DNA from: Agapetus fuscipes
Taxonomy: Eukaryota; Arthropoda; Insecta; Trichoptera; Glossosomatidae
Assembly: GCA_951799405.1 (NCBI GenBank)
Contig: OX637363.1
Coordinates: forward strand, 8,432,001 to 8,496,000
DNA: 64,000 bases
Direction: 5' to 3'
Shown: positions 11,301-26,300 of the stretch, piece after piece
Position numbering within the stretch: position 1 is the first letter of the stretch
Layout: the number at the start of each line of letters is the position of its first letter
Program-made: the position numbers and the translations under genes
Notes under the pieces: generated by a model
What the model was told of the DNA's origin: nothing
The model's database searches: none
What the model saw: only the letters and a program-made list of their open reading frames with translations

Positions 11301-14300
11301 GCAAGACGAAACGTTATGGAAGAGCTTACATTATTCTCGTTGTTTTGCTGACATTGTGACGCGTCGTAGCCGAAGTCCTCTGATGACTTAACGATTAATG
11401 ATGAGCTATTATTATTATTAAAACAGACTAATTTACATATTTTAAATTACAAATGATAAGAGAGCTCTGTTTTTGTGTGTGTCACACCTCAAGGGCCATC
11501 TCTGATCATGGATAAGACTTTCTAAAACGGTGTCCGCGAAATACACCCACAGATTTGCACTTCTTCACTCCGGGTGGCAGTCTGTTCCACTCCACTGGAC
11601 CCGCAACACGGAAAGCGCGGTCTCCGAAATTTTTATCAATCTGACGGCGCGGCTAAACCAAATAAACTGCTCCATCGCCTGCGGATCTGAGTGTTTGCCT
11701 CCTTACACCCATTTCAACAGGCAAAATCATGTCAGTCAGATAAGGTGGAGCCAAGCCATTAATGGCTTTATATACCATCACACATACACGGTAGACCACC
11801 CTCTCCGGGAAACGAAGCCAATGTAGTGTTTTTAACAGCGGAGTGATGTGAGCGAATTTGGGTTTCCCGAATATGAGTCTTGCTGCCGAATTCAACACAG
11901 ATTGAAAGCGGTTGAACTGCTTCTTTGGCTGACCACTATAAAGCGTTGAGCAATAGTCAATCCGAGACATCACAAACGCGCCCACTTGGGTCTAGACCGC
12001 ATCTGACGGTAGACAGCTATATATTAGTTATAAATTTATTTTATATTCTGACTTACAATCAGTTAATCATCAAGAAAAACAATGTGTAATAACCCATAGT
12101 ATCTCTCATTACTTTGATTAACTGCTTCTTTCATGTAGCTTGTTTTATTCATGTTTTTACTGATGGATTAGTGAAATTATGTGTGCAAATCTGGGCTGAA
12201 GTCTCATCACCACGGTTATTCTTACCTACCTAATCAGAAGACTAATCAGCTGTTCACTTGCGGCATCTTGGATTGACAGGTCGTCATACAAATATTAATG
12301 ATATTCGGCTGACGACTCTGGAGGAAATGAAAGAAGTATGTAAAGATAGAAAGAATGTAATGTTGGCGGCTAGGGTTTATTAAATTGGGATTTGTTTTCT
12401 GTTTTGGTTTTGATGTCCATACGCGTTTTTATTTATTGATTTAAAATAATGTAATTTGTCGTGTACTTATAGGTTCGTATGCGGCTGACCACCCATGCTG
12501 TAAAAATGGTTCACTTTACCAATGTCACCCCTGTTTCAGAGAAGGACGGCAAGAGTTGCAGGGTGTAAGTCCATTTGAGATTTGGTTTTTGTTTTGTAGG
12601 TTCACATGCTGCATGTGCAAGCGCAAACTTGTACGCGTCTGCTTGTGAGAATGCATAGAATGTGAATCTCCAATGTAACATACCTTTGCAACTTAGATTA
12701 GATTAGATTTGGTAGGTAAGAATAACTGTGGTGATGAGACTTCCAGGCCTGGTCGATACCTCAGCTGGTAGAGCGCTTATGTTGAATTCCAGAGAGCTGC
12801 AGTTTGATGTCAGTGTCAGAAATGATTTCGCTTTTCTTTGATTCTCATATTGAATTTATCTACCAATACTTTGTCCTCATTAATTACTACTACCTACAGC
12901 TTTTATTTACATTCGGGTGATTCTGTTAGACTGCATGTGTTTCACAGATGATCTCAGTGTTTATTATATTTCAAAACCTTATCAAATTCATGCAAGCAAT
13001 CACTCATTTCATAAAACGCAGTAATAAAAGCTAACATTAGAAAAATGTGGTGCAACAATTACTCATTTTGATTGTGCTATTCACACAAAATATCAAATAT
13101 CTGGTTAGAATGATTTTTTGAAAGCACATGTAAAAAATGGTTCACTTTGCCAATGTCACCTCTGTTTCAGGGAAGGTCGGCAAGAGTTGCAGGGCTTATG
13201 TTCATTTGAGATTGGGTTTTTTTTATATTGTAGGTCCACATGCGGCATGTGTGAGCGCAAAATTATGCGTGTCTGCTTGTGGGAATGCATTTAATATGCA
13301 TCTCAAATGATACATATCTTTGCATCTTAGATTTAGATTAGATTTAGACATAATATAAACCATTGTTTCAGGAAAACTTAAGCTGCAGGATTTAAGTTAA
13401 TTTGAGGTTTTGCTCTTATTTTGCGACATGCAAAATGTGTGAAGTGCAACCTACATCGATAATCTAAGTTGCAAAGATATATCATTTGAGATTCATATTA
13501 AATGCATTTCCACAAGCAGACATGTATGTATAAGTTCGCGCTTACACATGCCACAGCCCACATGTGAACCTACAACATAAAAACCCAAATCTCAAATGTA
13601 CACACCCTGCAACTATTTCCGTCCTTCCCTGAACCAGGGGGGACATTGGCAAGGTGAACCATTTTTACAGCATGGCTGGTCAGTTTCATACCAACCTGTA
13701 AATCAAGGAAATATAATAAAATAATTCAGAAATATATTTTTGCAGTAAGTAACTGTAATTCTGTAACTTATTGCTTAAAGGTAGCTAGAGGATCTGCAGA
13801 TTTTCCTGTATTTCTTCTTATCCTTACATGCCTCTTTCAATTCAGTCATATCCATCACCTTTTCCATACATTTCCTTCTTTTACATTTTTATCATTCACT
13901 CTTTACATTCCATTCTTTCACCTATTCCTTACTTTCAATAGCCTTACTTTTCTTGGTCGTCTCACCCCTTTTTCCTTTCACATTTCCTCTGTTCACACAC
14001 TTTGTCCTGGCACATATTTTACATATTTAATTTCTTCCTCCGCTTACATTTTCCTCTCTTTATGCTTCACCTATACTGTACCGGATCTTACTGGAACTAT
14101 TCAAACATTGCGGTGCAAGTACACAAGATGCTGTTATCTGAGAAATAAATGTTTGGTATTGTCTACTGACATACTCATCCAGCCTATTGCATACAGAACA
14201 AACTGACAAGAACTGGTATTGGTGAAAGTAAACAATGACTTTTTACAATGAAAGTCTAAAAGTCAATGGCGATGTAGTGATCATTTGAAGGGAATATCCA

Positions 14301-17300
14301 GAGTCATAATAAAAGGAGAGCTTGTATGAAGAAGGGCATGACTCTGGAGGAAATGAAAGAAGTATGTAAGGACAGAAAGAAATGGTGGTTTATCTGTAAT
14401 ATTGGCGGCTAGGACTAGGGTTTTTAAAATTAGAATTTGGTATTCTGTATTTGTTTTGATATGTATGCATATTATTATATGTGATTAAAAAAATGTAACT
14501 TGTTGTATATTATATTCCTTGACTTATAGGTTGGTATGTGGCTGACCACCCATGCTTATAGAAAATGTTCACTTTGCCAATGTCACCCCTGTTTCAGGGA
14601 AGGTCAGCATGAGTTGCAGGGTGTATGTTCATTTGATTTGGGTTTTATGTTGTAGGTTCACATACGGCATGTACATGAAATACATTCCCACATACAGGCA
14701 CATGTATATATATATATATACAAGGATAATTTATGTATAAGGTACCTACACATAATAAAAGAGCGCCGTTTTTGTGTGTGTCAAACCAAAATGCATCTTT
14801 AGTGCTCCTTTAAAGACACCAACAGCTTCTGCCTTAGGTTCAGGTAGGTTAAGGTAGGTTCGCGCCTAGACATTCTGCATGTGTGCATACAAATAAAAAA
14901 AAGCTTACATGAACATAAAATTTGCAACTCCTGCCGCATTTCCCTGAAACCAGGGTGGCATTAGAAAAAGTGAACCAATTTTACAAGCACGAGGGGTCAG
15001 CTTTACATCAACCTGCAGTCAAGAAGATTTTTTTTTTTCATTATGCGAGCCATTTTTTTCCATCATGTTCCGAATAATCTAAGTTGCGATTCTGGTGAAA
15101 CACAGATTGCATGGCAGATGTTCGAGGTCACACGTGTTGATTGCTGACCCAGAAGGGTTTAATAACCATTCTGGAAATCTGACATCTTATCTCAACTGGC
15201 ATAGGTGCGATTATTTTATATTCCGCTTGTAACGTAAACAAATATACAAGATGGCGACCGTTGAGTTATAATATAGACGAGTATAAACTAACTTACTGCA
15301 TTGATACATACTATCTACCACTTTAGTCTCAGTCCTGTCAAACGTTGCAGTTGTGTAGTCATATTACAGAACATGTTTTTACGTGTCAAATTTTAAGTTT
15401 TCTTGCTTTATCCATTTTGTGTTTTGACACCCAATTACAACACATGCCATAATCTAATCTAATCTAAGTTGCAAATATATGTAACATTAATGATTCACAT
15501 TGTATGCATTTTCACAAGCAGACACGTATAAGTTCGCGCTTAAAAAATCCGCATGTAAACCCACAATATAAAAACATGAATCGAACATACACCCTGCAAC
15601 TCCTGCCGACCTTCTCTGAAACAGGGGTGACGTTGGCAAAGTGAAACATTTTCTACAGCATGGGTGGTCTGCCGCATACCATAATGTCTTAAAAATAATG
15701 CCTTTTTACTTTAAAATTAGTCAATTTATCGATCACAAGATTTATACCGCATACGTCTATGTTCGGACTGCTCCGGGCATAGTACGCACGCGACAATGCT
15801 GCCACCTTTCTAGAAACATTTTTACATTGACCCGAGTTTTTTTATACACATGGAAATGCAACTGTGAAGTTCTTTGTTCTCTTTCTTACTAATGACCATT
15901 TTTGTAAGTAAGTTGAAACAGATATGTAATGTCTTTTTTAATTAAAATAATTTCCAGTCCACAGATATGATAAGTCAATTATGGTGACACTCACGATGTA
16001 CTCCAAGTATGAAAGTTCCGTAGCGTTTATCTAAAAATATAAAGAAAGTAAAACAGCGCCTCTAGGGGGTGTTTTAGATTCGATACATTTTTAGTAAAGT
16101 GCGTTTAATGAAAGTTTTATACTTGAAATTATTGGTCACACTTCACGAATAATAAGCGTGTAAAGTTAATTCTAATGCGTAGTGTAGCCGTCATTTTTAA
16201 GACCGGCAACAAAGGTTCATCCTGCTTTATTAACAGTGGGTCTAGTCCTATCGATAGCTCAGCTGTTAAAGTGCTTGCATTCGCTCGCATGAACCCGGGT
16301 TCAAATCCCACCGAGGGTGTCAGAAATGACTTTTCTCTTTCGGTGTTTATTTCAAACCCCAAAATAAAATACCGGCAAGGTTTACTCAGCCTTCACAAGA
16401 AATGAGTACCAGCCCCCTCGGGATTTGGAAAACCAACACTTCAACTGAAGTGGTTGGCGTAAAGCCGCCCCCTTACCTATAAAAAAATAGGTTCCATTCG
16501 CCACATGCGAAACCCTTCGGCGATAATGCGGCAAGAAGTTACAATATATGTGTCCCAGTCATAGCCGCCAACATTACAGATCAACCGCCATTTCCTTCTG
16601 TCCTTACATACTTCTTTCATTTTATTCAGAATTATAACCTTCTTGATACAATCTCTCATTTTATTATAATTCCACTCCATCGGTCCCGCAAACCGGCAAG
16701 CGCGATCCCCAAAATAAGTGCGTATTTGACGGCGAGGCTGCATCAACCTGACAGCACCACACCCCGCTGACCTAAGTGTCCGCCCCCTCACACTCACCTC
16801 AACGGGAGAAAACATGTCTGCCAGATATGATGGAGCCAAACCATTTAGGGCTTAAAATACCATCAAACACACACGGTAGACCACCCTCTCAGGAAAACGA
16901 AGCCAATGTAGTTCTTTCAACAGCGGAGTGATGTGAGAGAATTTGGACATCCCGAAGATCAGTCTTGCGGCCGCATTCAGAACAGACTTCAGTTGCTTTT
17001 TTGACTGGTCGTCGGCCGATATTCCATTCATTCGCTATTTCAGAAATTTGGTCCATCCATGCCTCTCTCGGTCTTCTGCTTCTCTACATGTTTCTTTAAT
17101 GTCTGTATATCTTCGCAAATTAGATTATTTATTACAGTACCCTTAGTACGAGTTGCAAAACTTGAGTAATGTAAAGTTTACTGCAATTAATTATTAAAGA
17201 GTAATTTCCCCCAAAATCTGCCGTTTTTGTTTGTTTGAACTTGATTTTCTTCATCACAGTAACTCTTGCTAGACCATAAAGTGTAAGAAACAAAAACGGC

Positions 17301-20300
17301 AGATTTTAGGATAAATCACTCTTTACTTTTTTCCGTAAACTTTACTTTTCTCAAGTTTTGCAACTCGTACTAAGGGTACGATCTGGAATCCATTTTTATT
17401 TACTTTATATTGTAGGTCCACATGCTGCATGTATTAGCGCGAAATTATGCGTGTCTGCTTCTGAGAATGCATTTAATATGAATCTCAAATGATACATATC
17501 TTTGCAGCTTAGATTTAGATTTAGATTAGATGGAGGCTGCCACAAGGCTAAGGAAGTTTTTGATTCTGCAGAGCCCATTATTTATTTATGTTAATTCCAT
17601 AATATTTTTCTATTGAAACTAGGTTTACGCTAATTATTTTATAGCTTACATATTGCACACGCCTTGGGGTCATGTTTTTACTAAAGATTCTAGTCTCTTT
17701 CAATTCGAGTATAAAACTTAACTTGTCTTCAGTAAGCCACGACGTTTTACCAAAAATGTTCTAAAACTAAAACACTCGTTAGGAGCATTGTTTAAGCTAC
17801 CATATATATTATGATTGAGCTGAAACGTCAGTTTTTAACTTCAGCTGCAGGATTTTAGTCTCATTGCAATTTGTTTTCAATTGAAAACCTGATAGAAGCA
17901 GATTGTTAGAGTGATCTGCGAATAAGCAAAACAGACTGACGCTTGATTGAAATTTGTATCATGACTGTAGCGATGCAATTTCTTGAGGTTTTATCCTCGA
18001 AAAGGTAGAATTGGAATGTGGAACTGCGTGGCCAAATCCCTCTCAACATCAAAAAAAATTCTAGGCTGTATTTATGGCCAAATAAAAGACGTGAAGATAA
18101 ATCTAAATAATTGCTGATTTACTGATTTGGTAAATCGTGGATTAAACATTTTATTGGGTGTAACTTCTCATAGTAAATGAACTAATTACAAAATTACAAG
18201 AAAATATTCATGATAGACTTCAAAACTACAGGATTGTCACACTTTTTTAGTGTTTTCTTCCGTAGAAAATAGGGAAAAAGGTACGTTCATCTGAGAAAGC
18301 CACGTTACCTTAATATATCCCCTTTGAGGTATCAGATCTAAATCAGAGGTATTAGATCTAATCTAATCTAAGTTGCAAAGATATGTAGCATTAGGGATTC
18401 ACATTACATGCATTCTCAGAAGCAGAAACGTACAAGTTTGCGCTTGCACATGCCGCATGTGAACCTACAACATAAAACCAAACCTCAAATGGACATACAA
18501 CCCTCGACTCCTGCCGACCTTCCCTGAAACAGGGGTGAAATTGGCAAAGTGAACCATTTTCAACAGCAGGGGTGGTCAGCCGCATACCAACCTATAAGTC
18601 AAATCGATATGGCAAAAAATATAATACTCTGAGCTAAACTATAAGAGTGAAAAAAAAAAATAATACTGAGGCATGTGCAAGCACAAACTTGTGCATGTCT
18701 GGTTGTGAGAATGCATGTACTGTGAATCTCCAATGTAACGTATCTTTGCAACTTAGATTAGATTAGAAACGACTTGTACTAAGCCGTTGATTTGGTTTGA
18801 TTACCAAAAGTTGGAAGATTGCATTGCCTGAATCATATCCAGCGAATGAACCATCGGAGTCTGGAAAAGATGGTTGAAGTGGAAGTCCCAGAACCCCCAG
18901 AACAGTGAGAAAACCAGAGCAAGTTGGCTAAAGGGGAAAGGCAGCGCTGATGATGATGATGATGATGAGTTGATGATTTCTTTATAGCGCCGTTTCGTGA
19001 TGTAGTCACTCCAAGGGCGCTGGTGCAAACGATGCCAGAAATTTGCCTGTCTTCAGTGCATTCCGGAACTTTCCATGGTCCTCTAGCTCTCTCACATGAT
19101 GTGGCAGGTGGTTCCAGGCCAGAGGGCCAGCAACTGCAAATGTACGCTCTCCAAACATTGTGTTAACTCTTCTTATAGGTTCTTCAATCCTTGATTTGGC
19201 TCCAGTCTCAGCTGAGCGCAGTGTTAGGCTTTTTTTGCCGAGGGTGACTGGTTTGATTAAATCAGCGAGATATTTGGGTGTTTTTCCAAATAAAGCTTTG
19301 TGGACCATCGTGCACACTTTGAACTCGATGCGCTCCGGTATACGGAGCCAGTGAAGCTTCTGGAGAAGAGGACTGCACTGCTGACTGCAGTTAATCAATG
19401 TGGCTCAGGCTATTATGGCAATGATGGATTTGAGACATTAAAATTTGAAATGACTTGAAGAATCTACAGATAGACAATGGCGACGCATCAAAATATACGT
19501 AGATATCTTTGGTTTTGTTTGATTATAAAACACAATATTTATTTTTTAAGTGCCCACAATCTGGAAATGTGAGCAAAGGTCATAGGTCAGGCTTTATGTG
19601 ACACACTGAGTGCATTTAACAAATTGATTACCGCTTGTGAGTTGTGACAGATTACAAAATGTCGCCAAACCACAGACGCTTCGACATTTATGTATCTAAT
19701 ATAATCTAATCTAAGCTGCAAGGATATATATCATTTAAGATTTATATCAAATGCATTCCCACAAGCAGACATGTATAATTTTGCGCTAACACATGCTGCA
19801 AGTGGACCTACATTATAAAAACCCATCTCAAATGAACATAAGCCCTGCAACTCTTGCCGTCCTTCCCTGAGACAGGGGTGACATTGGCAAAGTGAACCAT
19901 TTTTCACAGTATGGGTGGTCAGCCGCATACCAACCTATAAGTCAAGGAACATACATGACAAATTACATTTTTAAAATCACTAAATTATAATATGTATGGA
20001 CATCGAAAACTAACAGAAAACAAATTTTAATTTTAAAAACCCTAGCCGCCAACATCACAGATTAACCGCCATTTCTTTCTGTCCTTACACACTTCTTTCA
20101 TTTCCTCCAGAGTCATAACCTTCTTCATACAGGCTCTCCTTTTATTATGACTCTTATAATACCTCAATGCAAATATTTATATGTCTTAAATATTAGTTGC
20201 TTAGATTTATACTTAATGCATGCTCACAAGCAGTCGCGGATTAAGACCACTGGGGGCCCGATGCGGGGAACGGTCAGAGGGCCTCCAACAACCCCATCAA

Positions 20301-23300
20301 ACAGGTCTCCCAAAAAAGTATAACTTTTGAGAGACCTGTTCTGAAGGTCTATTTGGCTCCTCTTATTTGTGAAAAATTATAGGTTCTTCTCTTGCAAGAG
20401 TCACTGCTCCTGAGGATTCCTTTTTGAGGCGAAAATATTCGAGCCAAAAAATAAAAATAAATTTTAAAACAATTTAAAATTTACGTTATTTGTAAAAATA
20501 AATAACGTTGTAACCATTCTGCTCTTGAAGATGCCTCATTAGGCGAAAATATTCGAGCATAAACAAATAAAATAAAGTGAATTCAAACAATGTTTTACCA
20601 TTTATATTTTAAAATATTTATAAATAACGTTGATTTTATTACTGAATAGTGATCGCGTCTTTAGGACAAAACTGCGGGAAATTTTATTTCTAAAATTTGC
20701 TCACATTCAGATAAAGTTTATTTTGATTACTGGATATCCAAAATTTTCGAAAATTGAAAAGTAACGAAACAGCTTTTTAAAAAACGTATTTCATTTTGAG
20801 GTTTGTACCAATCTGTACACAATATCGTTCCTATTAAAAATATTGAAACACACAATTTTTTATTTCCGCTTACAATTTGGGAAAGTAAAAAACTCTTTTT
20901 AGACGTTACCGATATGTGAACTAAGTCAAATTATAAATTAAATTGTTGGTAATTCACTAGGAAACGCAATACATTCTATAATAATCTATAATCTATAATC
21001 TAAGTTGCAAGCATATATTCATTTAAAGCTCTCAGATGTATGCCCACAAACAAACACGTGTAGTTCGCGCTTACAAATGCTGAATGTGTACTTACAAATA
21101 AAATCCAAACTCAAATGAACATAAGCCCTGCAACTCCTGCCGACATTCCCTGAAACAGGGGTGACATTGGCAAAGTGAACCATTTTTTACAGTATGGGTG
21201 GTCAGCCTCATACCAACCTATAAGTCAAGGAATACGAGTAATAAATGACATTTAAGTTTACAAAAAAAAAAAAAACAACAAAACCTTAAAAATAAATCTA
21301 TACAAAAAAAGTCAAAAATTTCTTATGCAAAAAAATGTAGCAAACTAATAAACCAACATTACAAATCAGCATTGCAGATTAGCCGCCACTTCTTCCTGTC
21401 CTTGCATACTTCTTTCATTTCATCCAGAGTCATAACCTTTTTCATACAAGCTCTCCTTTTATTATGACTCTGGATATTCCATTCACTCGCTATTTCGAAA
21501 ATTTGGTCCATCCATACCTTTCTCGGTCTTCCTCTTCCACGACATCCATCTATTCTAGCAACATATACTTTCTTCGTCAATCTTTCATCACTCATTCTCT
21601 CCATGTGCCCGAACCATCTTAACATACTTCTTTTAATCTTCACTTTCACACTTTCCCTTACACCACATTCCTCTCTTACAAAATCATTCCTCACCCTGTC
21701 ACTTCGTTTTTTCCCAATCATACTTCTTAGATAGTCCATTTCTACTGTATGGACTTTACATATTTCCCTTTCACTCACCGTCCAGGCTTCACTTCCATAC
21801 ATCAAGGTGGGCACTAGTATACCACCGTGCACCGCCAATCTAACATTTTTTGAGAGATTTTGGTTCCTGGCGATGCAAGCGGTCGCACCCAGTACACACC
21901 TGCCTTTCATTATTCTTCTTTCAAATTCACCGGACATTCTTCCATCTTTTTCAAACTTACTTCCCAGATATACAAACTCATTTACGACATCAACATTCAT
22001 TCCATTAATTTTAAATTCATAATTCATACTTTCATCATCTCTTTGAAAAATCAATACTTTCGTCTTACTTGCATTCAACTTCAAATGGTTACCTAACAAA
22101 GCTTCATTCAATCTAGAGAGCATTGTTTGCAATTCTACTGCTGAATCAGATACAAGAACTGCATCATCTGCATACAGTAGAACACTCACTTTGCTCTCTC
22201 CTATCATCAATCCACAATCATTAAGACTAGCATCTCTGACACACTTGTCCATGACTATGTTAAATAGCCATGGACTCATCACACATCCTTGCCTCACACC
22301 CTTATAAACTTCAAACCATTCACTATACTCACCATCAATACGAACACATGCCATACTATTTTCATAGTTCGCATGCACCGCATCTAGGAGAGCCCCATTT
22401 ACTCCGTATGCTTTCAAAACATCCCAAAACATACCTCTGTCTACTGAGTCAAAAGCCTTTTCCAGATCTACAAAGGCTGTGAACAGCTTTCCCCTCACCG
22501 ACAATTGTTTTTCAACAAGTTGTCGTAGAGTAAAAATCTGATCAACACAGCCCCTACCGGCCATAAAGCCGGACTGTATATCGGAAATCCTTTCACTAGT
22601 AGTCAGAATCACATTTTTTATGATCACCTTACAGAAAACTTTTCCTGGTATACTGAGTAGACTGATTGGTCTGAAGTTCTGACAGTCTTTTTTGTCCCCT
22701 TTACCTTTGTAAATGGGAACAATGACTGCCTTCCTCCAATCCATCGGTACTACTCCTGCATTCACACAAAGCTTACATAATTCGTACATCCAATCTATCA
22801 CACATTCACCTCCTGCTTTCAACATTTCACCATTTATACCATCAAACCCAGCAGACTTCCCATTCTTCAGACGTGAAATAGACACTATCAATTCTTCTTT
22901 CAAAATCTTCAATTCATTCTCTTCATCTATCTGTTCATAAATTCTTCTTTCACCCTGACCAAAAATTTCTTGAAAATAGTTCTTCCATCTCTTGCATACT
23001 TCTTCATTCTCCCATACCATCTCACCGGCAGCACTTTTGACTCCTGGAGTGGTCAATGCAGAAGATTTATTTCTATCCGCATTGATCCACCTCCAAAATT
23101 CCTTCTTACTGTCGGTGAAACTTCTGTTAATCCTTTCATCAATCTTTTTTTGTTCATTCATCTTGCTTTCATAAATTATAGTCTTCGCCATTCTCTTAGC
23201 TATCTTATATTCGTCTTCTAGCTTTCTATCATTTCTATCATTCAGCCAATTTTCATAACACTTCTTCTTAACTTTCACAGCTTCTTTTACTCTATCATTC

Positions 23301-26300
23301 CACCAGGCATCTCCTTTCAATCTTCCACCTTTCGTTACCCCACATGCTTTTTTAGCGCATTCAGTCATTCCTTCTTTCAGATCTTTCCACATACTTTCAA
23401 TATCTTTTCCACACACACTCTTCTCAAGTTCACTCACACTTAAAATTTTGTGGAGCTCTGATACATACTTCTCTTTCACATTTTCTTCATTCAACCTTTC
23501 TACTTTTATTCTAGGCAATCTTACTTGCCTCTTGCGTTTCTTCTTTCTTACTTCACCAATCATTATTTTAGCACATAAGAGATAGTGGTCACTGCCTATT
23601 TCAGGCCCCCGGTAGACACGGCTATCTCTTACGGCTCCTCTCAATCTTTCATCCACACAGATGTAGTCAATGATTGTGCGACTTCCCACAATCTGCCTCG
23701 TGTACAGATGCACATCCTTATGCCGAAACCAAGTATTCGATGCAAAAAGACTGTGCTCCGCACACAAAGCAATCAGATGTCGCCCATTATCATTGACTAC
23801 ACCTCTCCCACCAGGACCAATTATTTTCAAACATTCATCCCTCTGTGCACCTATCCATCCATTCATATCACCTAAAATTACAATGTTTTCATTATTCTTC
23901 CTTTCATGCACAACCGCATTCAATTCATTCCAAAAACTCATTCTCACCTCCATACACTCTGAATCAACAGGAGCATAACAGGCAACCAAGAAAAGTCTCA
24001 AACTGTTAATTTTGAATTTGACAACCAAAATCCTAGGAGAAATTCTTCGATAACCTGTTATACATCCTTTTACACACTCACTCACAATCACACCTACACC
24101 TTGCCTTTCATTCCCATCTTCCACACCTGACCAAATATACAATTCACCGTTCACTAATACTTTCTCACCATTCCCTTTCATTTTTGTTTCAGTCACACCC
24201 ATTACTTTTATTCGTTTCTCTTTCATTACATTCATAATTTCTTTCTCCTTGCAATCATTCATCTTCCTTACATTCCATGTCCCGAAAACCCATTCATTCT
24301 TTCTATGAAAATTAGTGGCGGCATTTCCACAACGTGCACGTACAAAATTATTGTGAGTGGCCATTTCTACATAACAAAATTTGAAAAACTAAAGTTAGTA
24401 AATGTAGTACACAGAAAAAAAATAAAAATATATAGCTAACAAACATAAAATTGAAACAGAAAAAAGTTAAAAGTAAAGTTAAAAAAGTTAAAAGTAAGGT
24501 TAGTAAATATACAAAGAAAAAAAATATATATTTATAAATAGTTAAAAAAACAAATATATTGTCCATATAAAAGTCCACACGTTTATATACTATTCAATAC
24601 GTTTTATTTAAAAAATACAAAATTTGAGCTGCAAAGGTATTTTAACATTTAAATTTCATATTAAATGAATGCTCACAAACAGACACGTGTAAGTTCACGC
24701 TTACAAATGCTGCATATGTACTTAGAAATTAAAATCCAAACCGCAAAAATGAACATAAACCCTGCAACTTTTACCGACCTTCCCTGAAACGTAGGTGACA
24801 TTGGCAATGTGAACCAATTTTTTTACAGTATGGGTGGTCAGCCTCATACCAACTTATACGTCAAGGAATCACCATAATCATTATTGGTACAACCACCCGG
24901 GATGAGTCTTGGCCTCTTTGATTAATCTCTGCCAGCACTATCTATCCAACATCTTTCGCGTTGTTCTTAATTTTCTCAAAAAATAATTAAATATGTCATA
25001 TTTTTTGTTTTCTCTTCACATTTTCACAGCAAGAGAGTCTAATTTCGTTTTGCAAAATTTAAAAACAAATCACACTGGTTATATCTAGTTTACAAATTCT
25101 ATCACCAACCCAATAAAACTGGTTAATTGCTATCACAACTCATGATTACATCACGGAACGAGATTCGCCCGGCTCCGTGGTCCAGTGGTAACTGAGGCCA
25201 AACACTAGTGACTGAGTTCGAATCCCAGCAGTGCATTGTAAATGTTGACAAATGTTTTTAGATTCGGTTTCTGACCTATGACAATATTGTTTCTAACGTG
25301 CGATTGTGTAGTTAATTATTATTTCGTGGATGTAGTGGAAACGTCACGAATGCTACAGTTATTTAATATTTTCATTTAAGGATTGATTCTTTTTTAGTTT
25401 TTTTGCTTCTTCTTCTCTTTTTTCTGTTTCTAACGTGCGAACTTTTCTCTTGCATGCTTTATTTTTATATTTTCTCATATGTTTTTTGCTTTCTTGTTTC
25501 TGTGTATTTTGCTTAGTTTTTTCTCATGTACCTATGCGTTCTTTTTTATATTTTCTCACATGTATTTTGCTTTCCCTGTATTATTATTTTTTTTTTTTCT
25601 TTTCTTTAACTCATTATTCTTATTTGCATACACACAAGCTTCTGCTTTCGTATGAAGACAACTGGCCAGGCAAAATATGTTGGTGAATTGCATTCCTCTT
25701 CACAAATATATATATTTTTTAATGTGTAGCTTCACCAGGTAAAGGAGAGTTCAGACATCGCAGCTGTTCCTATTTTAACTGATGATTTCATTTTAAATCA
25801 TTATACTGAACTTAAGTTTATAAACATTATCCAGTTGTTTCATGTATAAGTATTCTTGAATTTTATCAGTTCAGCATTCATACAAATTGTAAACACATAA
25901 TAGCTGTGAACTAGCATTGATCACTCGTCTGGACAAGAAAAAATCTTAGCTTAGATAGCTAAGTATGTATGTATGATTTGTGACTTTTTAGCAGTATTGA
26001 ATTATGGATTTCTTTTACTGATAGGTTTGTATTGTTATGATTTTACTGGAGCTATTTTTTTTAATCAAACTGCAATTATTTATTTTAAGAGAATTCAAAC
26101 TTATACTACAGAATGTGTACTTACAAATAAAATCAAAACCTCAAATGCCCTGCAGTTTTTGCCGACCTTCCCTGACACAGAGGTCTATAATCTATGTTGC
26201 AAAGATATATAAAGATTCAAAGCTCATATACAATGCATGCCCACAAACAAATTTTGCCTGTAACTTTTGACCACCTTCCCTGGAACAGGGGCTTAATCTA

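Noticed and set aside
16254..16330. functional tRNA gene (A and B boxes)
   Set aside because: Boxes are present, but the copy continues into the SINE body with no good acceptor stem; the same holds at 8601, 29816, 42862 and 54959.
21807..23978. several plus-strand frames of 60-102 codons across 21.8-24.0 kb
   Set aside because: They are antisense shadows of the intact LINE ORF and have no motifs.
24880..25160. possible further repeat after the RTE copies (CACCCGGGATGAGTCTTGGC)
   Set aside because: No second copy in the window and no recognised family, so not called.
25435..25686. 83-codon hydrophobic frame
   Set aside because: T-rich low-complexity DNA translated as Phe/Leu; it merges into a SINE-3 fragment.
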